A stretch of 64,000 nucleotides of DNA from an uncultured Campylobacter sp. (GTDB lineage: Bacteria; Campylobacterota; Campylobacteria; Campylobacterales; Campylobacteraceae): the NCBI GenBank assembly GCA_900539255.1, contig UQBJ01000003.1:38882-102881 (forward strand). The letters run 5' to 3'. Position 1 is the first letter of the stretch. Each line of letters starts with the position of its first letter. The notes below the pieces were generated by a model. That model was given only the letters and a program-made list of their open reading frames with translations. It had not been told where the DNA came from and ran no database searches. Shown here piece after piece: positions 50,606 through 59,827 of the stretch. The translations under genes and the position numbers were made by a program.

Positions 50606-51046
50606 TCACGCGCTCATTTGCAGCGTGGCGTAGATTAAAACTCCGTAACGAAAGGCTTTGCCGAGCGTGATAAAAAACAAAGCCTTGTAAAATGGATATT
50701 TGCTTAGCCCCAAACCCAGCACGAAAAGGTCGCCAAACACGGGCAAAAAGCTCAAAAAGGCAAAAACCGCTCCAAAGCGTTTGAAATTCAAGTCGTATTT
50801 TTGAATTTTTGCTAAACTAGCGGTAAAATGGCGTTTTAAAATCAAATTTTTACCCAAAAACGCCAAAGCATAGGTGCTTAAAGCCCCCAAAGCGTTGCCA
50901 CAAGTCGCTACGACAAAGACAGCCAAAGGCGAAAACTCACCCAAAACAAAGCCCACTACAAAGGCTTCGCTCGCCATAGGATAAAGCGTGGCGGAGATAA
51001 AGCTCACCGCAAAAAGCGTGAGATAAGAAAGGTTTTCAAACACCAA
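50606..51046 (-). CDS. YqaA family (DedA-related) membrane protein
   Basis: A 146-residue membrane protein with about four helices, of the YqaA/SNARE-associated (DedA-like) family: SATLYPMASEAFVVGFVLG, TCGNALGALSTYALAF, LSFLPVFGDLFVLGLGL. DedA-type proteins act in lipid flipping and envelope stability; the role of YqaA is not settled. The start is uncertain: TTG at 51046 or the following GTG. Downstream of the NYN gene on the same strand, 204 bases apart, with drifting T-rich repeats between them. Confidence 0.85.
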   Translation of the reverse strand: MVFENLSYLTLFAVSFISATLYPMASEAFVVGFVLGEFSPLAVFVVATCGNALGALSTYALAFLGKNLILKRHFTASLAKIQKYDLNFKRFGAVFAFLSFLPVFGDLFVLGLGLSKYPFYKALFFITLGKAFRYGVLIYATLQMSA

Positions 51047-51250
51047 AAGCCCCGTTTTTCATCATCTGCGCCATTTATTTTTCGCCCTTTTTTGTCGCGC
51101 TCATCTTTTTTGCCCTTAAATTTCGCTCTTTTTTTGTTTTTAAATTCAGCTTTTTTTCATCGCATTTATTTTTTGCCATTTAAATTTCGCCCCATTTTTT
51201 CGCATTTTCTTTTGCCTGCGCTCATCTTTGCGCCCGCATTGTGCGTAAAT

Positions 51251-51994
51251 TTAGGGCATTTTGCCCTTTGTCTCGTCCTTTTTAAAGAGTTTTGCGAAAA
51301 ACTGCGTTACTTTGTTGTCGGCGTTTTCATCGTTTTCGCCTTGTGCTGTGCCGTCTTTAAAGCCCTTTGAAGTGCTTTTGCGCTCGTGAGTAAGGAGTTT
51401 TGGGCTTGCTTGGGTAAGCTGCTTTGGCTTTTGGGCTTGCTCTTTTTTAAATTTAGCAAAAAATTCGTCCTTGTGATAGTCTTTAAGATACTTGTAAATA
51501 AGTGTTCCGTGTATCTTAAAGTGCTGCTGCAAGGAGCGGTGAAAATCGCCCAAATTTGCACTTTGTGCGCGCAAATCCCTTATAAATTCAGCATTTTTTT
51601 CAAAAAGCTGTATGTGATAGTCGCTTTTTAGGGCGATTTTGGGCAGGTGTTCGTTGGTAACTTTGAGAATTTTTACCTTTTTGCCAAAGATTTCGCGCGT
51701 GAAATTTAGCTTTGAAAAAATGTTGTCATTGCTTACGATGAAGCATTTTTTAAACCTTTTTTGCGCAAGTAAGAAGCCTAAAAGCGTGAGTATGATTTTA
51801 TCCGCATAATCCTTGCTTGGCTCGTTAAAATCATAAAATTTCACCTTTTTATCCTGCAAAAATTCAAGCACCATTAAAGAAAATTTAAGCGTGGCATTGC
51901 CTACGATAAAGAAGTTATCGCTCTTTTTAAAGCGTTTTTGCTTGATAAAGTTGTCAAAATTCACATTTTCGCTGTCGATCAAAAAAGCTCTCAT
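51251..51994 (-). CDS. NYN/PIN-like domain protein
   Basis: A 247-residue protein. The N-terminal LIDSENVNFDNF carries the Asp of a PIN-like/NYN ribonuclease fold. Further acidic residues lie in SKDYADKIILTLLGFLL and VSNDNIFSKL, matching the expected metal-binding cluster. The C-terminal third is charged and low in complexity (QAQKPKQLTQASPKLLTHER, NADNKVTQFFAKLFKK), possibly an RNA- or partner-binding tail. RNase activity is inferred from the fold only. Divergent from metK. Confidence 0.8.
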   Translation of the reverse strand: MRAFLIDSENVNFDNFIKQKRFKKSDNFFIVGNATLKFSLMVLEFLQDKKVKFYDFNEPSKDYADKIILTLLGFLLAQKRFKKCFIVSNDNIFSKLNFTREIFGKKVKILKVTNEHLPKIALKSDYHIQLFEKNAEFIRDLRAQSANLGDFHRSLQQHFKIHGTLIYKYLKDYHKDEFFAKFKKEQAQKPKQLTQASPKLLTHERKSTSKGFKDGTAQGENDENADNKVTQFFAKLFKKDETKGKMP

Positions 51995-52062
51995 TTGCCT
52001 AGTCCATAAAAAATTTTAAGAATTATAGTGCAAAAAAATTAACCTTTTATGGTAAAATTGCC

Positions 52063-52068
52063 TCGTCT
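52063..52068 (+). promoter_or_regulatory. -10 box of metK
   Basis: TAAAAT in TTATGGTAAAATTGCC, 29 bases before the metK ATG, with GAAAGGAAA as ribosome site. It lies within the open frame upstream of ATG 52097, which argues for that start. Confidence 0.5.
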
Positions 52069-52096
52069 TTTGACAAAATTTACCGAAAGGAAAACA

Positions 52097-53296
52097 ATGT
52101 ATCTATTCACTTCCGAAGTTGTAAGTGCTGGACACCCTGACAAGTGTGCGGACATCATCGCTGATACAATAGTGGATATACTCTTGACTCAGGACAAAGA
52201 TTCAAGGGTGGCGAGTGAAGTCTTTGTCGCGGGCAACAAGGTTGTCATCGGCGGAGAAGTCAAGTCAAAACACAAGTTGAGCCAAAAAGACTACGAAAGC
52301 GTGGTAAAAACGGCTCTGGCAAACATAGGCTATGACGGCAAGGGGCATTTCACAAAGGCTCAATGCCTGCACCCCGATGAAGTCGAAGTTTTAGTCTTTT
52401 TAAACGAGCAAAGCCCTGATATAAATCAAGGCGTGGATAAGCAAGGCGGCGAAACGGGCGCGGGAGACCAAGGCATAATGTTTGGCTTTGCAAGCTGCGA
52501 GGCTGATGAGTATATGCCAGCGGCGATAAGCTACGCCAGAAAGCTTTGCGACAAGGTGTATAACTACGCAAAAGCCCACCCCGACAAGCTTGGCGTGGAT
52601 ATAAAAACGCAAGTAACCATAGACTATGGCACAAAGAGCAACTTTGAAAACTGCAAGCCTGTAAGCATTCACACCATAGTTGTATCCGCTCCAAGCGTGG
52701 AAAGTTTGGGCATAGACGAGGTGCGAAAGCTGATAATGGGGCTTATTTTGGACACAAATTTGCCAAAAGAGTTGTTTAACCCCGACAAAACAAGGATTTT
52801 AATCAACCCAACAGGCAAATATGTCAATCACAGCTCACTGCACGACAGCGGACTAACAGGACGCAAGCTCATCGTGGATAGTTTTGGTGGGTATTCGCCC
52901 ATAGGCGGGGGCGCGCAAAGCTCAAAGGACTACACAAAAGTCGATAGAAGCGGGCTTTACGCTGCAAGATGGCTTGCAAAAAACATAGTAGCCGCAGGAC
53001 TTGCAAAAAAATGCGTGGTGCAGCTTAGCTACGCCATAGGTGTGGCTGAACCAACCTCCGTGAGTGTTGATTGTATGGGGACAAACACGGGCATAAATGA
53101 CGACAAGCTCAGTGAATTTGTGATGAAAACCTACCCGCTCACGCCAAATTGGATAAAAAACAAATTCGCCCTAGATAAGCCGAGCAAAGACAGCTTTATG
53201 TATGCAAATGTCGCTGCTCGCGGACAGGTAGGACAAAAGGACTATCCGTGGGAAAAGCTTGACGCTGTGAGTGAATTTAAGGCATTGCAAGAGTAA
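52097..53296 (+). CDS. metK: S-adenosylmethionine synthase
   Basis: Makes SAM from methionine and ATP. The 399 residues include VVSAGHPDKCADIIADTIVD at the N-terminus, ETGAGDQGIMFGFA and GGGAQSSKDYTKVDRSGLYA, the ATP/phosphate and methionine binding loops. The usual GGGAFSGKD is replaced by GGGAQSSKD, a known variation in Campylobacterota. ATG at 52097 was chosen for its ribosome site and length. SAM is the donor for the restriction-modification methylase, MiaB and others in the window. No methionine riboswitch is visible. Confidence 0.97.
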   Translation: MYLFTSEVVSAGHPDKCADIIADTIVDILLTQDKDSRVASEVFVAGNKVVIGGEVKSKHKLSQKDYESVVKTALANIGYDGKGHFTKAQCLHPDEVEVLVFLNEQSPDINQGVDKQGGETGAGDQGIMFGFASCEADEYMPAAISYARKLCDKVYNYAKAHPDKLGVDIKTQVTIDYGTKSNFENCKPVSIHTIVVSAPSVESLGIDEVRKLIMGLILDTNLPKELFNPDKTRILINPTGKYVNHSSLHDSGLTGRKLIVDSFGGYSPIGGGAQSSKDYTKVDRSGLYAARWLAKNIVAAGLAKKCVVQLSYAIGVAEPTSVSVDCMGTNTGINDDKLSEFVMKTYPLTPNWIKNKFALDKPSKDSFMYANVAARGQVGQKDYPWEKLDAVSEFKALQE

Positions 53297-53900
53297 ATTT
53301 GCTGTGAATTTTTGCTGAATTTCGCTGCGAATTTTGAATTTTAGGGTTTTTTGGAGCTTTTTAGGCTTTGGATTTAAGGCTTTGGGCTTTAAATTTAGGT
53401 TTTGTGGGCTTTTGGGCTTTGAATTTGGGTTTATCTAGCTCTATTAACTCTAAAATCAGGCTTGCTTGGCGTTAGGTTTGGCTATTTAGCGTTGAATTTT
53501 GTTTTATAATGAGTAAAAAAGCAACAAAATACTTTTAAAAACTAGCAAAAAAAAAGTGAAAAATGCTTGCAAAGAACGAGCAAAGAAAGTAAAGAAATGT
53601 TTGTCAAAGACGATATACTCAAATCAAAACTTAATAAAAGGCATAAAGGGTCGTTTGATGAATTTAGCGGTTTTAAAAAGATGAAATTTAACGGCTTGTG
53701 AGAAAGTTGTGCGATAAAATTTAATGACTTGCAAGAAAAAAGCGTGGTAAATTTAGCGTTTTATAAAAAAGCAGTAAATAAATTTTAGTGATTTGCAAAA
53801 AAATTTAAAAAGAATTTGCGAGAGATTAAGGATTGTGCGGTAGAATTTAGCGTTTTAGACAAGATAAATTTTGACGACTTACAAGAAAAAAGGTAGCGTG
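53297..53900. other. Repeat-rich leader region of the maf cluster
   Basis: About 600 bases without a convincing gene. Part 1 (53330-53420) is a run of TTTRGGCTTT-like units. A TATAAT box at 53505-53510 is a likely promoter for maf. Part 2 (53650-53900) holds about seven degenerate units built on AAATTTAGYGRYTTGCAAGA followed by AAAA; the last one merges into the first codons of the first maf gene. Units at 53771-53831 resemble 53903-53965 of the coding region. A frame of 34 codons (53597-53701) exists in between but has no family match. Confidence 0.6.
53505..53510 (+). promoter_or_regulatory. Candidate -10 box of the maf cluster
   Basis: TATAAT in TTGTTTTATAATGAG. If used, it leaves a leader of about 385 bases before the first maf ATG. 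No sigma-54 or sigma-28 site was found in front of the cluster. Confidence 0.45.
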
Positions 53901-55871
53901 ATGAATTTTAGCGATTCGCAGAAGAAGATTTTTAAAAAGAATTTAGCAGCGATTAAGGGCAGTGAGTTGGAAAAGAAATTCAAGCTCATCAAAAAGCCCA
54001 AAGAATTCGCCCTGCATTTTGGCGCTGATAGCCTTGATATAAACATACAAAGCCTCAAAAACAAAGAATTCATCTACGAAAACCCCTTGCAAGAGCTAAC
54101 AGACAAGGTGGCTTTGTATCAAAACAAATACATTTTGTATCCTATGCTCTTTTTTTACGGCTTTGGCAACGGGCTTTTGTATAAGGTGCTGCTGCAAAAC
54201 GAGCAGCTTAAATTTCTCATCGTTTTTGAGGAGAGTGTGGAGCTGCTTTGGCTTGTGCTTCATTTGGTGGATTTTCATAAGGAGTTAAAGGACGGAAGAC
54301 TTTTGCTCGTCAAAAAAGACTCTATGGATTTTTTTGAAATTTTTTTGAGGCAAAAAAGCGTTTATTGCTACTCAAAGACTTATTTTTTGGAGCCGCTTTG
54401 CCTTTACTATGAAAAGCATTTTAGCGATGAGATGATAGAACTAAACAAAGCCCTCACGCAAATCATCTTTCACGCAAGTTTAGAGAATGGAAACTCGTCC
54501 ATAGACGCCCTGCAAGGCATAGAAAATCGCGCCTTAAATTTCGCCGCCCAGCTTACTCACCCTGATGGAGTGGAGCTTGTGAGCAAAAGAGCAGGCGCAG
54601 GGCAAACGGCAGTTTGTGTCGCCACAGGACCAAGCCTTAGCAAGCAACTGCCCTTGCTTAAAGCCGTGCAGGACAAGGTAACGATATTTTGCGCTGATAG
54701 TGCTTATCCTATCTTAATGCGAAATGACATTGTGCCTGATTATGTTTTTATGCTCGAACGCACGGATTTTACGGCTGAATTTTTCAATCACGATTTTAAG
54801 GGTAGGGACAAGGATACGCTTTTTATGCTTTGTGATTTGGTGCATCCAAATGCAGTTAAATACCTTGAAAAATACAAAAGAAAATTCATAATGTTTAAAA
54901 GAAGTTTATATCAAACTTATATCGATTTGACTCGTTATTTTATCTTGGGAGGCTTGTCCGTCTCACACAATGCCCTAAATTTAGCAGCAATGCTTTCTTA
55001 CAAAAATATCATTCTCATCGGGCAGGATTTAGCCTACGCCAAAGACGGCGCAAGCCACGCTAAAAGCTATCAGCACGATGAATTTTATGAAAGCGATATG
55101 TTTAAAAAAGAAGAAACCACAGCTTATGGCGGCAAGGGCGTAGTGCAGACACATTATATGTGGCTACTTTTTAAAAAGCAAATGGAGCAATACATAGAAG
55201 GGCTTTCATACAGCAAGGTTTATAACTGCACTGAGGGTGGGGCGCAAATTAAAAACGCCAAAGAAATGCCCTTTAAAAAAGCCATAGAAAAATTTATCCA
55301 AAATGAGCCTTTAAAAAGCCTCGCACCCTTAGAAGCTCGCCCAAAGGCAAAGCAAGATGAAGCCTTGCTTGGTGTGTATGCGAAACTCAAAAAGCAGATT
55401 ATAAAATGCGAGGATTTCATAGAAGGGTATAATGATGATTTTAAAGCCATACAAAGCACCTTTGAAGCAGTGGCGAGTATGGAAGCACAAAGCTATGAGG
55501 AAAACAAGCCTTACTTTGAAGAATGCGACAGAATCATCGACAAAGTCAAAAAGCAAATCGAAGAAAAAAAGACAAATATCTATATCTACGAGGTTTTAGA
55601 GCCGATTGTAAATCAGTTTGAAATGGCTATGAGTCATATTTATACTTACAATCCCCAAAACGAGCAAGAAAAAAACGCAAAAATGTTTGTGTGGATAGAA
55701 AAACACCTTGAATGGCTCAAACAGCTCATCATACAGATAAGCAACCAAAAAACGATACTTGAAAACAGCCTAAAACCCTTGCAAGATGCGCTCAAAAAGG
55801 CTGGCAAGGACATAGAAGCTAAAATGAAAATGATAGATACAAAGGACAAAAAATGCCTAATGTTTGCCTAA
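53901..55871 (+). CDS. Motility accessory factor (Maf, DUF115) glycosyltransferase, copy 1
   Basis: A 656-residue member of the Maf family. Maf proteins attach pseudaminic or legionaminic acid to flagellin before export in Campylobacter. The central DUF115 domain has VCVATGPSLSKQLPLLKAV, TIFCADSAYPILM, the sugar-nucleotide region IILIGQDLAYAKDGASHAK and VYNCTEGGAQI. The N-terminal segment YPMLFFYGFGNGLLYKVLL is shared with copies 2 and 3. The C-terminus is a long helical tail (about 490-656). I chose ATG at 53901 with AAAAAAGGTAGCGTG upstream. Copy 2 follows after 13 bases. No G tract is present, so it is not phase-variable this way. Confidence 0.92.
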   Translation: MNFSDSQKKIFKKNLAAIKGSELEKKFKLIKKPKEFALHFGADSLDINIQSLKNKEFIYENPLQELTDKVALYQNKYILYPMLFFYGFGNGLLYKVLLQNEQLKFLIVFEESVELLWLVLHLVDFHKELKDGRLLLVKKDSMDFFEIFLRQKSVYCYSKTYFLEPLCLYYEKHFSDEMIELNKALTQIIFHASLENGNSSIDALQGIENRALNFAAQLTHPDGVELVSKRAGAGQTAVCVATGPSLSKQLPLLKAVQDKVTIFCADSAYPILMRNDIVPDYVFMLERTDFTAEFFNHDFKGRDKDTLFMLCDLVHPNAVKYLEKYKRKFIMFKRSLYQTYIDLTRYFILGGLSVSHNALNLAAMLSYKNIILIGQDLAYAKDGASHAKSYQHDEFYESDMFKKEETTAYGGKGVVQTHYMWLLFKKQMEQYIEGLSYSKVYNCTEGGAQIKNAKEMPFKKAIEKFIQNEPLKSLAPLEARPKAKQDEALLGVYAKLKKQIIKCEDFIEGYNDDFKAIQSTFEAVASMEAQSYEENKPYFEECDRIIDKVKKQIEEKKTNIYIYEVLEPIVNQFEMAMSHIYTYNPQNEQEKNAKMFVWIEKHLEWLKQLIIQISNQKTILENSLKPLQDALKKAGKDIEAKMKMIDTKDKKCLMFA

Positions 55872-55884
55872 AAAGTGAGTTAAG

Positions 55885-57765
55885 ATGAGTGAATTTTTCG
55901 CTAAAAACACAGAAGCACTCCACAAGGTCGATGAACCGCTTGCTGTGGCGATGAGTAGGCTTGAAAGTATGGGCTTAAATGCGCCTTTGCATTTTGTCAA
56001 AACAGATGATGACAATCTCTTTGATGCCGTGCATAAAGAGTATATGTATCAAAGCGTGGAGGCTGAATTTAACAAAAAAAAAGCGTATTTTGATGAGAAT
56101 TTTCCCAAACACCCCGTGCTTTTTCTTTTTGGCTTTGGCAATGGCAAACTTATAAGGCATTTGCTTGAAAATTCAAATCACAAAAGAATCATCGTTTTTG
56201 AAAGCGAGCTTGCGCCTATTTTTTACACTTTACACAGCTTTGATTGTAGTGAGGCGCTTAAAAAAGAGCGTTTGATACCTTTTTATGTGCCGAATTTAAA
56301 CCCAGCTCAGCTTGGCACGCTTTTTAGCTACAAAAACATAGCTGAGTCCGTAAAAACCTACAATTTCACAAGCAACTGCGCCTTTTATGAAAGGCATTAT
56401 CAAGCAGATATAGAAAAAGTAAATGCCGAGCTTATAGAAAATGTGCGCTTTGCCTTTATCCGCAAGGGCAACGACCCCAAAGATAGCCTTGACGGGATAG
56501 AGCGCATTTTGTATAACCTGCCTAAAATGCTTGCACGAGCGAGCTTGCAAAAGCTGCTTAAAATCAGAGGAAAAGCGAGCAAAAACGCCATTGTCGTCTC
56601 CACAGGACCAAGCCTTATCAAACAGTTGCCACTGCTTAAAGAGTATGCAAACAAGGCTACGATATTTTGCGCTGATAGTGCGTATAGCATTTTGCACAAC
56701 CACGGCATAAAGCCAGATTATGTGCTAAGCTTAGAGCGATACAGCGAGACGAGCGAGCTTTTTAACTATGACTTTGAAAAAGAATATGATGAAAATATCA
56801 CTTTTTTAATGGCGGCGGTAACGGATTTTAACACGACTAAATTTTTAGAAAGCAATGACAGAAAATATATGATAGCCTTGCGACCTGGGCTTTTTCCCAA
56901 ATTTTTGGGACTTGATGAGTTTGGCTACATAGGTGTCAATCACAGCGTAGGCAATATGAATTTCGAGCTTGCGGCGTATTTAAGGCACGAAAATATCGCT
57001 CTCATCGGGCAGGATTTAGCCTATAATGAAAGCGGCAAATCTCACCCGCAAGAGTATAAATTCGCCGTTAATGAAGAAGTGGATATAAACGCTTCAAATT
57101 TGCTCCAAACTACCGCTTATGGCGGAGTGGGCAAGGTCAAAACAAAACCTGTGTGGATGCTTTTTAAGCAAGGCTTTGAAAATGACATAGTAATGGCAAA
57201 AGTTCGCTACCAAAGCAGGGCTTACAACTGCACCGAAGGCGGTGCGCGCATAGAGGGTGCTGTGGAGCTACCTTTTAAGGAATTTTGCGAGAATTTTTTA
57301 AAACAAGAGGTGAAAAAGCCTTTTGCGGCTGTGCCTTGCCTTGATGAAAAAGAACAGCAAAATTTGCTGAAAAAAACCCAAAAACGCCTTGAAGATGCCT
57401 TCAAAAAGTCCGATAATTATTTGGAGGAAGTAAAAAAAGAATTAGAGCTTTTGCATACGCTTTTGCCGAAGGGTTATGAGCTTGAAAAGCTTGACTTTAA
57501 GGCATTAGCGAAAAGCAAGAAAAGGTTGCTGAATTTACACGCTAAATTTACCAAAAGCGTGATTTTCACGGAAATAGCCGATGTGCTTTACTTTCAAAAC
57601 AACTGCGAGCTAGTGAGGCTTGACTGCTTGCCCGTTCGCAACGAAAGAGAAAAAAAGGAAGCTTTGGTGCAGTGGCTTGGCACGATGGGAAATTTTTTCA
57701 TCGAAGTGGGCGAATACCTCTACACCCAAGATGAGCGAATCAAAAGATACATAAGAAAGTGGTGA
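55885..57765 (+). CDS. Motility accessory factor (Maf, DUF115) glycosyltransferase, copy 2
   Basis: A 626-residue Maf paralogue, more divergent than copies 1 and 3. IVVSTGPSLIKQLPLLKEY, TIFCADSAYSILHNHGIKPDYVLSLER, IALIGQDLAYNESGKSHPQ and YNCTEGGARI give the DUF115 core. FLFGFGNGKLIRHLLENS marks the N-terminal Rossmann-like part. The core residues are kept, so it is probably active, perhaps with another acceptor or nonulosonic acid. It lies 13 bases after copy 1 and 5 before copy 3. Confidence 0.92.
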   Translation: MSEFFAKNTEALHKVDEPLAVAMSRLESMGLNAPLHFVKTDDDNLFDAVHKEYMYQSVEAEFNKKKAYFDENFPKHPVLFLFGFGNGKLIRHLLENSNHKRIIVFESELAPIFYTLHSFDCSEALKKERLIPFYVPNLNPAQLGTLFSYKNIAESVKTYNFTSNCAFYERHYQADIEKVNAELIENVRFAFIRKGNDPKDSLDGIERILYNLPKMLARASLQKLLKIRGKASKNAIVVSTGPSLIKQLPLLKEYANKATIFCADSAYSILHNHGIKPDYVLSLERYSETSELFNYDFEKEYDENITFLMAAVTDFNTTKFLESNDRKYMIALRPGLFPKFLGLDEFGYIGVNHSVGNMNFELAAYLRHENIALIGQDLAYNESGKSHPQEYKFAVNEEVDINASNLLQTTAYGGVGKVKTKPVWMLFKQGFENDIVMAKVRYQSRAYNCTEGGARIEGAVELPFKEFCENFLKQEVKKPFAAVPCLDEKEQQNLLKKTQKRLEDAFKKSDNYLEEVKKELELLHTLLPKGYELEKLDFKALAKSKKRLLNLHAKFTKSVIFTEIADVLYFQNNCELVRLDCLPVRNEREKKEALVQWLGTMGNFFIEVGEYLYTQDERIKRYIRKW

Positions 57766-57770
57766 AAGCT

Positions 57771-59666
57771 ATGTTTAAAACAGACAATTTTGACAAAAAC
57801 TTCAAAGCGATGAACGACACGGGCTATGCTGAGCTGAAAAAGGACTTAAAAAAGCTCAAAAAGCTGAATTTTGAGTTTGAATTTGACCCTTTTGAACAGC
57901 TCAATGTCAATATCATCGACAAAAAAAGCGGACAGAGGCTTTATAAAGAGCCTTTCAAAGAGCTTAAAGAGGGCTTAAAGCCCTTTGAAAAGGACTATCA
58001 ACGCTATCCTTACCTTTGCTTTTACGGCATAGGCAATGGACTTTTGTATAAGGTGCTGCTGCAAAATGAAACGCACAGGCGCATAGTCGTTTTTGAGCCA
58101 AATATAGAGCTGATTTATATGGCTTTGAATTTGGTTGATTTTGTCGAGGCGATTTACAAGGGTAGGCTCATCATCGTCCATACGAAGCAATACCGCTCGG
58201 CTATGGCTGAGTTGATTTTTGGTATCAATGAGATAAAACTTTTCAGCAGGCTTTACAATCTCCACATTCATAGTGCTTATTATGAGGAAAATTTCGCCCA
58301 AGACCTTATGGATACAAACACCATCAACGCAAATGCTATACACTCGCTTGATTTAAAGGCAGGCAACGACCCGCGCGATGCTTTAATGGGCATAGAACAT
58401 TATATGATAAATTTACCCAAAATGCTTGCACGCCCAACCTTAAACGAGCTTATCAAAAAGCGCAAGAAAAAGGGTAAATTCGCCGTCTTAGTCGCCACAG
58501 GACCAAGCCTTACCAAGCAACTGCCCTTGCTTAAAAAGTATGCTAAAAAGGCTACTATTTTTTGCGCTGATAGTTCTTACACCATACTGCAACAAAATGA
58601 CATTAAGCCAGATTATGTGCTGAGTTTAGAGCGCGTGAGTAAAACTTCTGAATTTTTCAACAACGATTTTGGCGAATTTGATAAGGACATTATCTTTTTA
58701 ATCTACACGCTCACGCACCCAAACACGGTGAAGTATTTGGAGCAAAACAAAAGAAATTTCATCATCACACAAAGAGCCTTGCCCTTTGCGGCGTATTTGG
58801 GCTTTTTAAACTATGGGGCGATAGGCGGCGGAATGAGCGTGATGAATATGGCGTATCAGTTTGCCGAAATGCTAGGCTTTAAAAATATCGTTTTCATCGG
58901 GCAGGATTTAGCCTACGCTGAAAACGGCGCAAGCCACGCTAAAAACTACAAGCACGATGAATTTTTTGAGAGCAATATGTATGACAAAATAGAAACGCAG
59001 GCTTATGGCGGCGTGGGCAAGGTCAAAACAAGCATTGTTTGGAAACTTTTTAGAGAAATCTTTGAGGGCTATATCTTTGCGAACAAAAAGCGAGTCAAAA
59101 GCTACAACTGCACTGAGGGCGGTGCGCGCATAGAGGGCAGCATAGAAAAGCCTTTTAAAGAGCTTTGCGAGGAATTTCTAGCCAAACAGCCTGACAAAAA
59201 ACCCTTGCCAAAGCCCGCCAAACCTACACGCAAACAAAGCGGCGAATTTATGCTTAAAGCCTATAAACTCATCAAAGATGGGCAAAACTACACGGCAAAC
59301 TATCTCAAAGCGTGCAAAAAGGTGCAAAGACAGCTCAACAGCCTTATTTACGGCAAGCAAAACTGCACCCTTGATGCCATAAATTCAGGCATAGACAAGC
59401 TCAAAAAAAGGCTAGAAAGCAGAAAGGCTCTTTTTTGCTACGAGATTTTAAGCCCGCCTTTTACTCACCAAGAAGCCGCGCTTGCGCCCTTGTATGCTAA
59501 GCATTTTGAAAACGAAACAGACAGGCAAAACAAACTCTTAATGTGGCTTTACGCCCACGAAGCGTGGGTGGAAGAACTCATCGATTTGCTTGAAGTCTTT
59601 GAAGCGAGTATGAAAGTGCATATCGTGCCGCTGCGCGAAGAGCTTGAAAGAAGAAAGCTCTTGTGA
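57771..59666 (+). CDS. Motility accessory factor (Maf, DUF115) glycosyltransferase, copy 3
   Basis: A 631-residue Maf paralogue, closer to copy 1 in the N-terminal part (YPYLCFYGIGNGLLYKVLLQNE). VLVATGPSLTKQLPLLKKY, IFCADSSYTILQQNDIKPDYVLSLER, IVFIGQDLAYAENGASHAK and YNCTEGGARI are intact. I chose ATG at 57771; two GTG codons just upstream (57759, 57762) are in frame and possible. Flagellin genes are not in the window, so the substrate link is by family only. Ends the maf operon. Confidence 0.91.
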   Translation: MFKTDNFDKNFKAMNDTGYAELKKDLKKLKKLNFEFEFDPFEQLNVNIIDKKSGQRLYKEPFKELKEGLKPFEKDYQRYPYLCFYGIGNGLLYKVLLQNETHRRIVVFEPNIELIYMALNLVDFVEAIYKGRLIIVHTKQYRSAMAELIFGINEIKLFSRLYNLHIHSAYYEENFAQDLMDTNTINANAIHSLDLKAGNDPRDALMGIEHYMINLPKMLARPTLNELIKKRKKKGKFAVLVATGPSLTKQLPLLKKYAKKATIFCADSSYTILQQNDIKPDYVLSLERVSKTSEFFNNDFGEFDKDIIFLIYTLTHPNTVKYLEQNKRNFIITQRALPFAAYLGFLNYGAIGGGMSVMNMAYQFAEMLGFKNIVFIGQDLAYAENGASHAKNYKHDEFFESNMYDKIETQAYGGVGKVKTSIVWKLFREIFEGYIFANKKRVKSYNCTEGGARIEGSIEKPFKELCEEFLAKQPDKKPLPKPAKPTRKQSGEFMLKAYKLIKDGQNYTANYLKACKKVQRQLNSLIYGKQNCTLDAINSGIDKLKKRLESRKALFCYEILSPPFTHQEAALAPLYAKHFENETDRQNKLLMWLYAHEAWVEELIDLLEVFEASMKVHIVPLREELERRKLL

Positions 59667-59827
59667 GAGCCTTTGACAAAGAAAGTTTTGCGAAATGAAA
59701 GTCTTAAAAGATGAGGGCGCGAATTTGCGTTTGATTAAGAAAAATTTGTCAAAATGGCGAGTTTGTTTTGGAATTTAGCGCAGGCTAAATTTGGGCAAAA
59801 GATAAAAATTTATAAAAAGGAAAAATC

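Noticed and set aside
51092..51370. Phe/Leu-rich frame between the YqaA and NYN genes on the plus strand
   Set aside because: It is the complement of a T-rich repeat spacer plus the end of the NYN gene; composition-driven, no ribosome site, no family.
53597..53701. A 34-residue small gene before the maf cluster
   Set aside because: Start context is weak, no family match, and its end overlaps the degenerate repeat array; more likely chance or relic.
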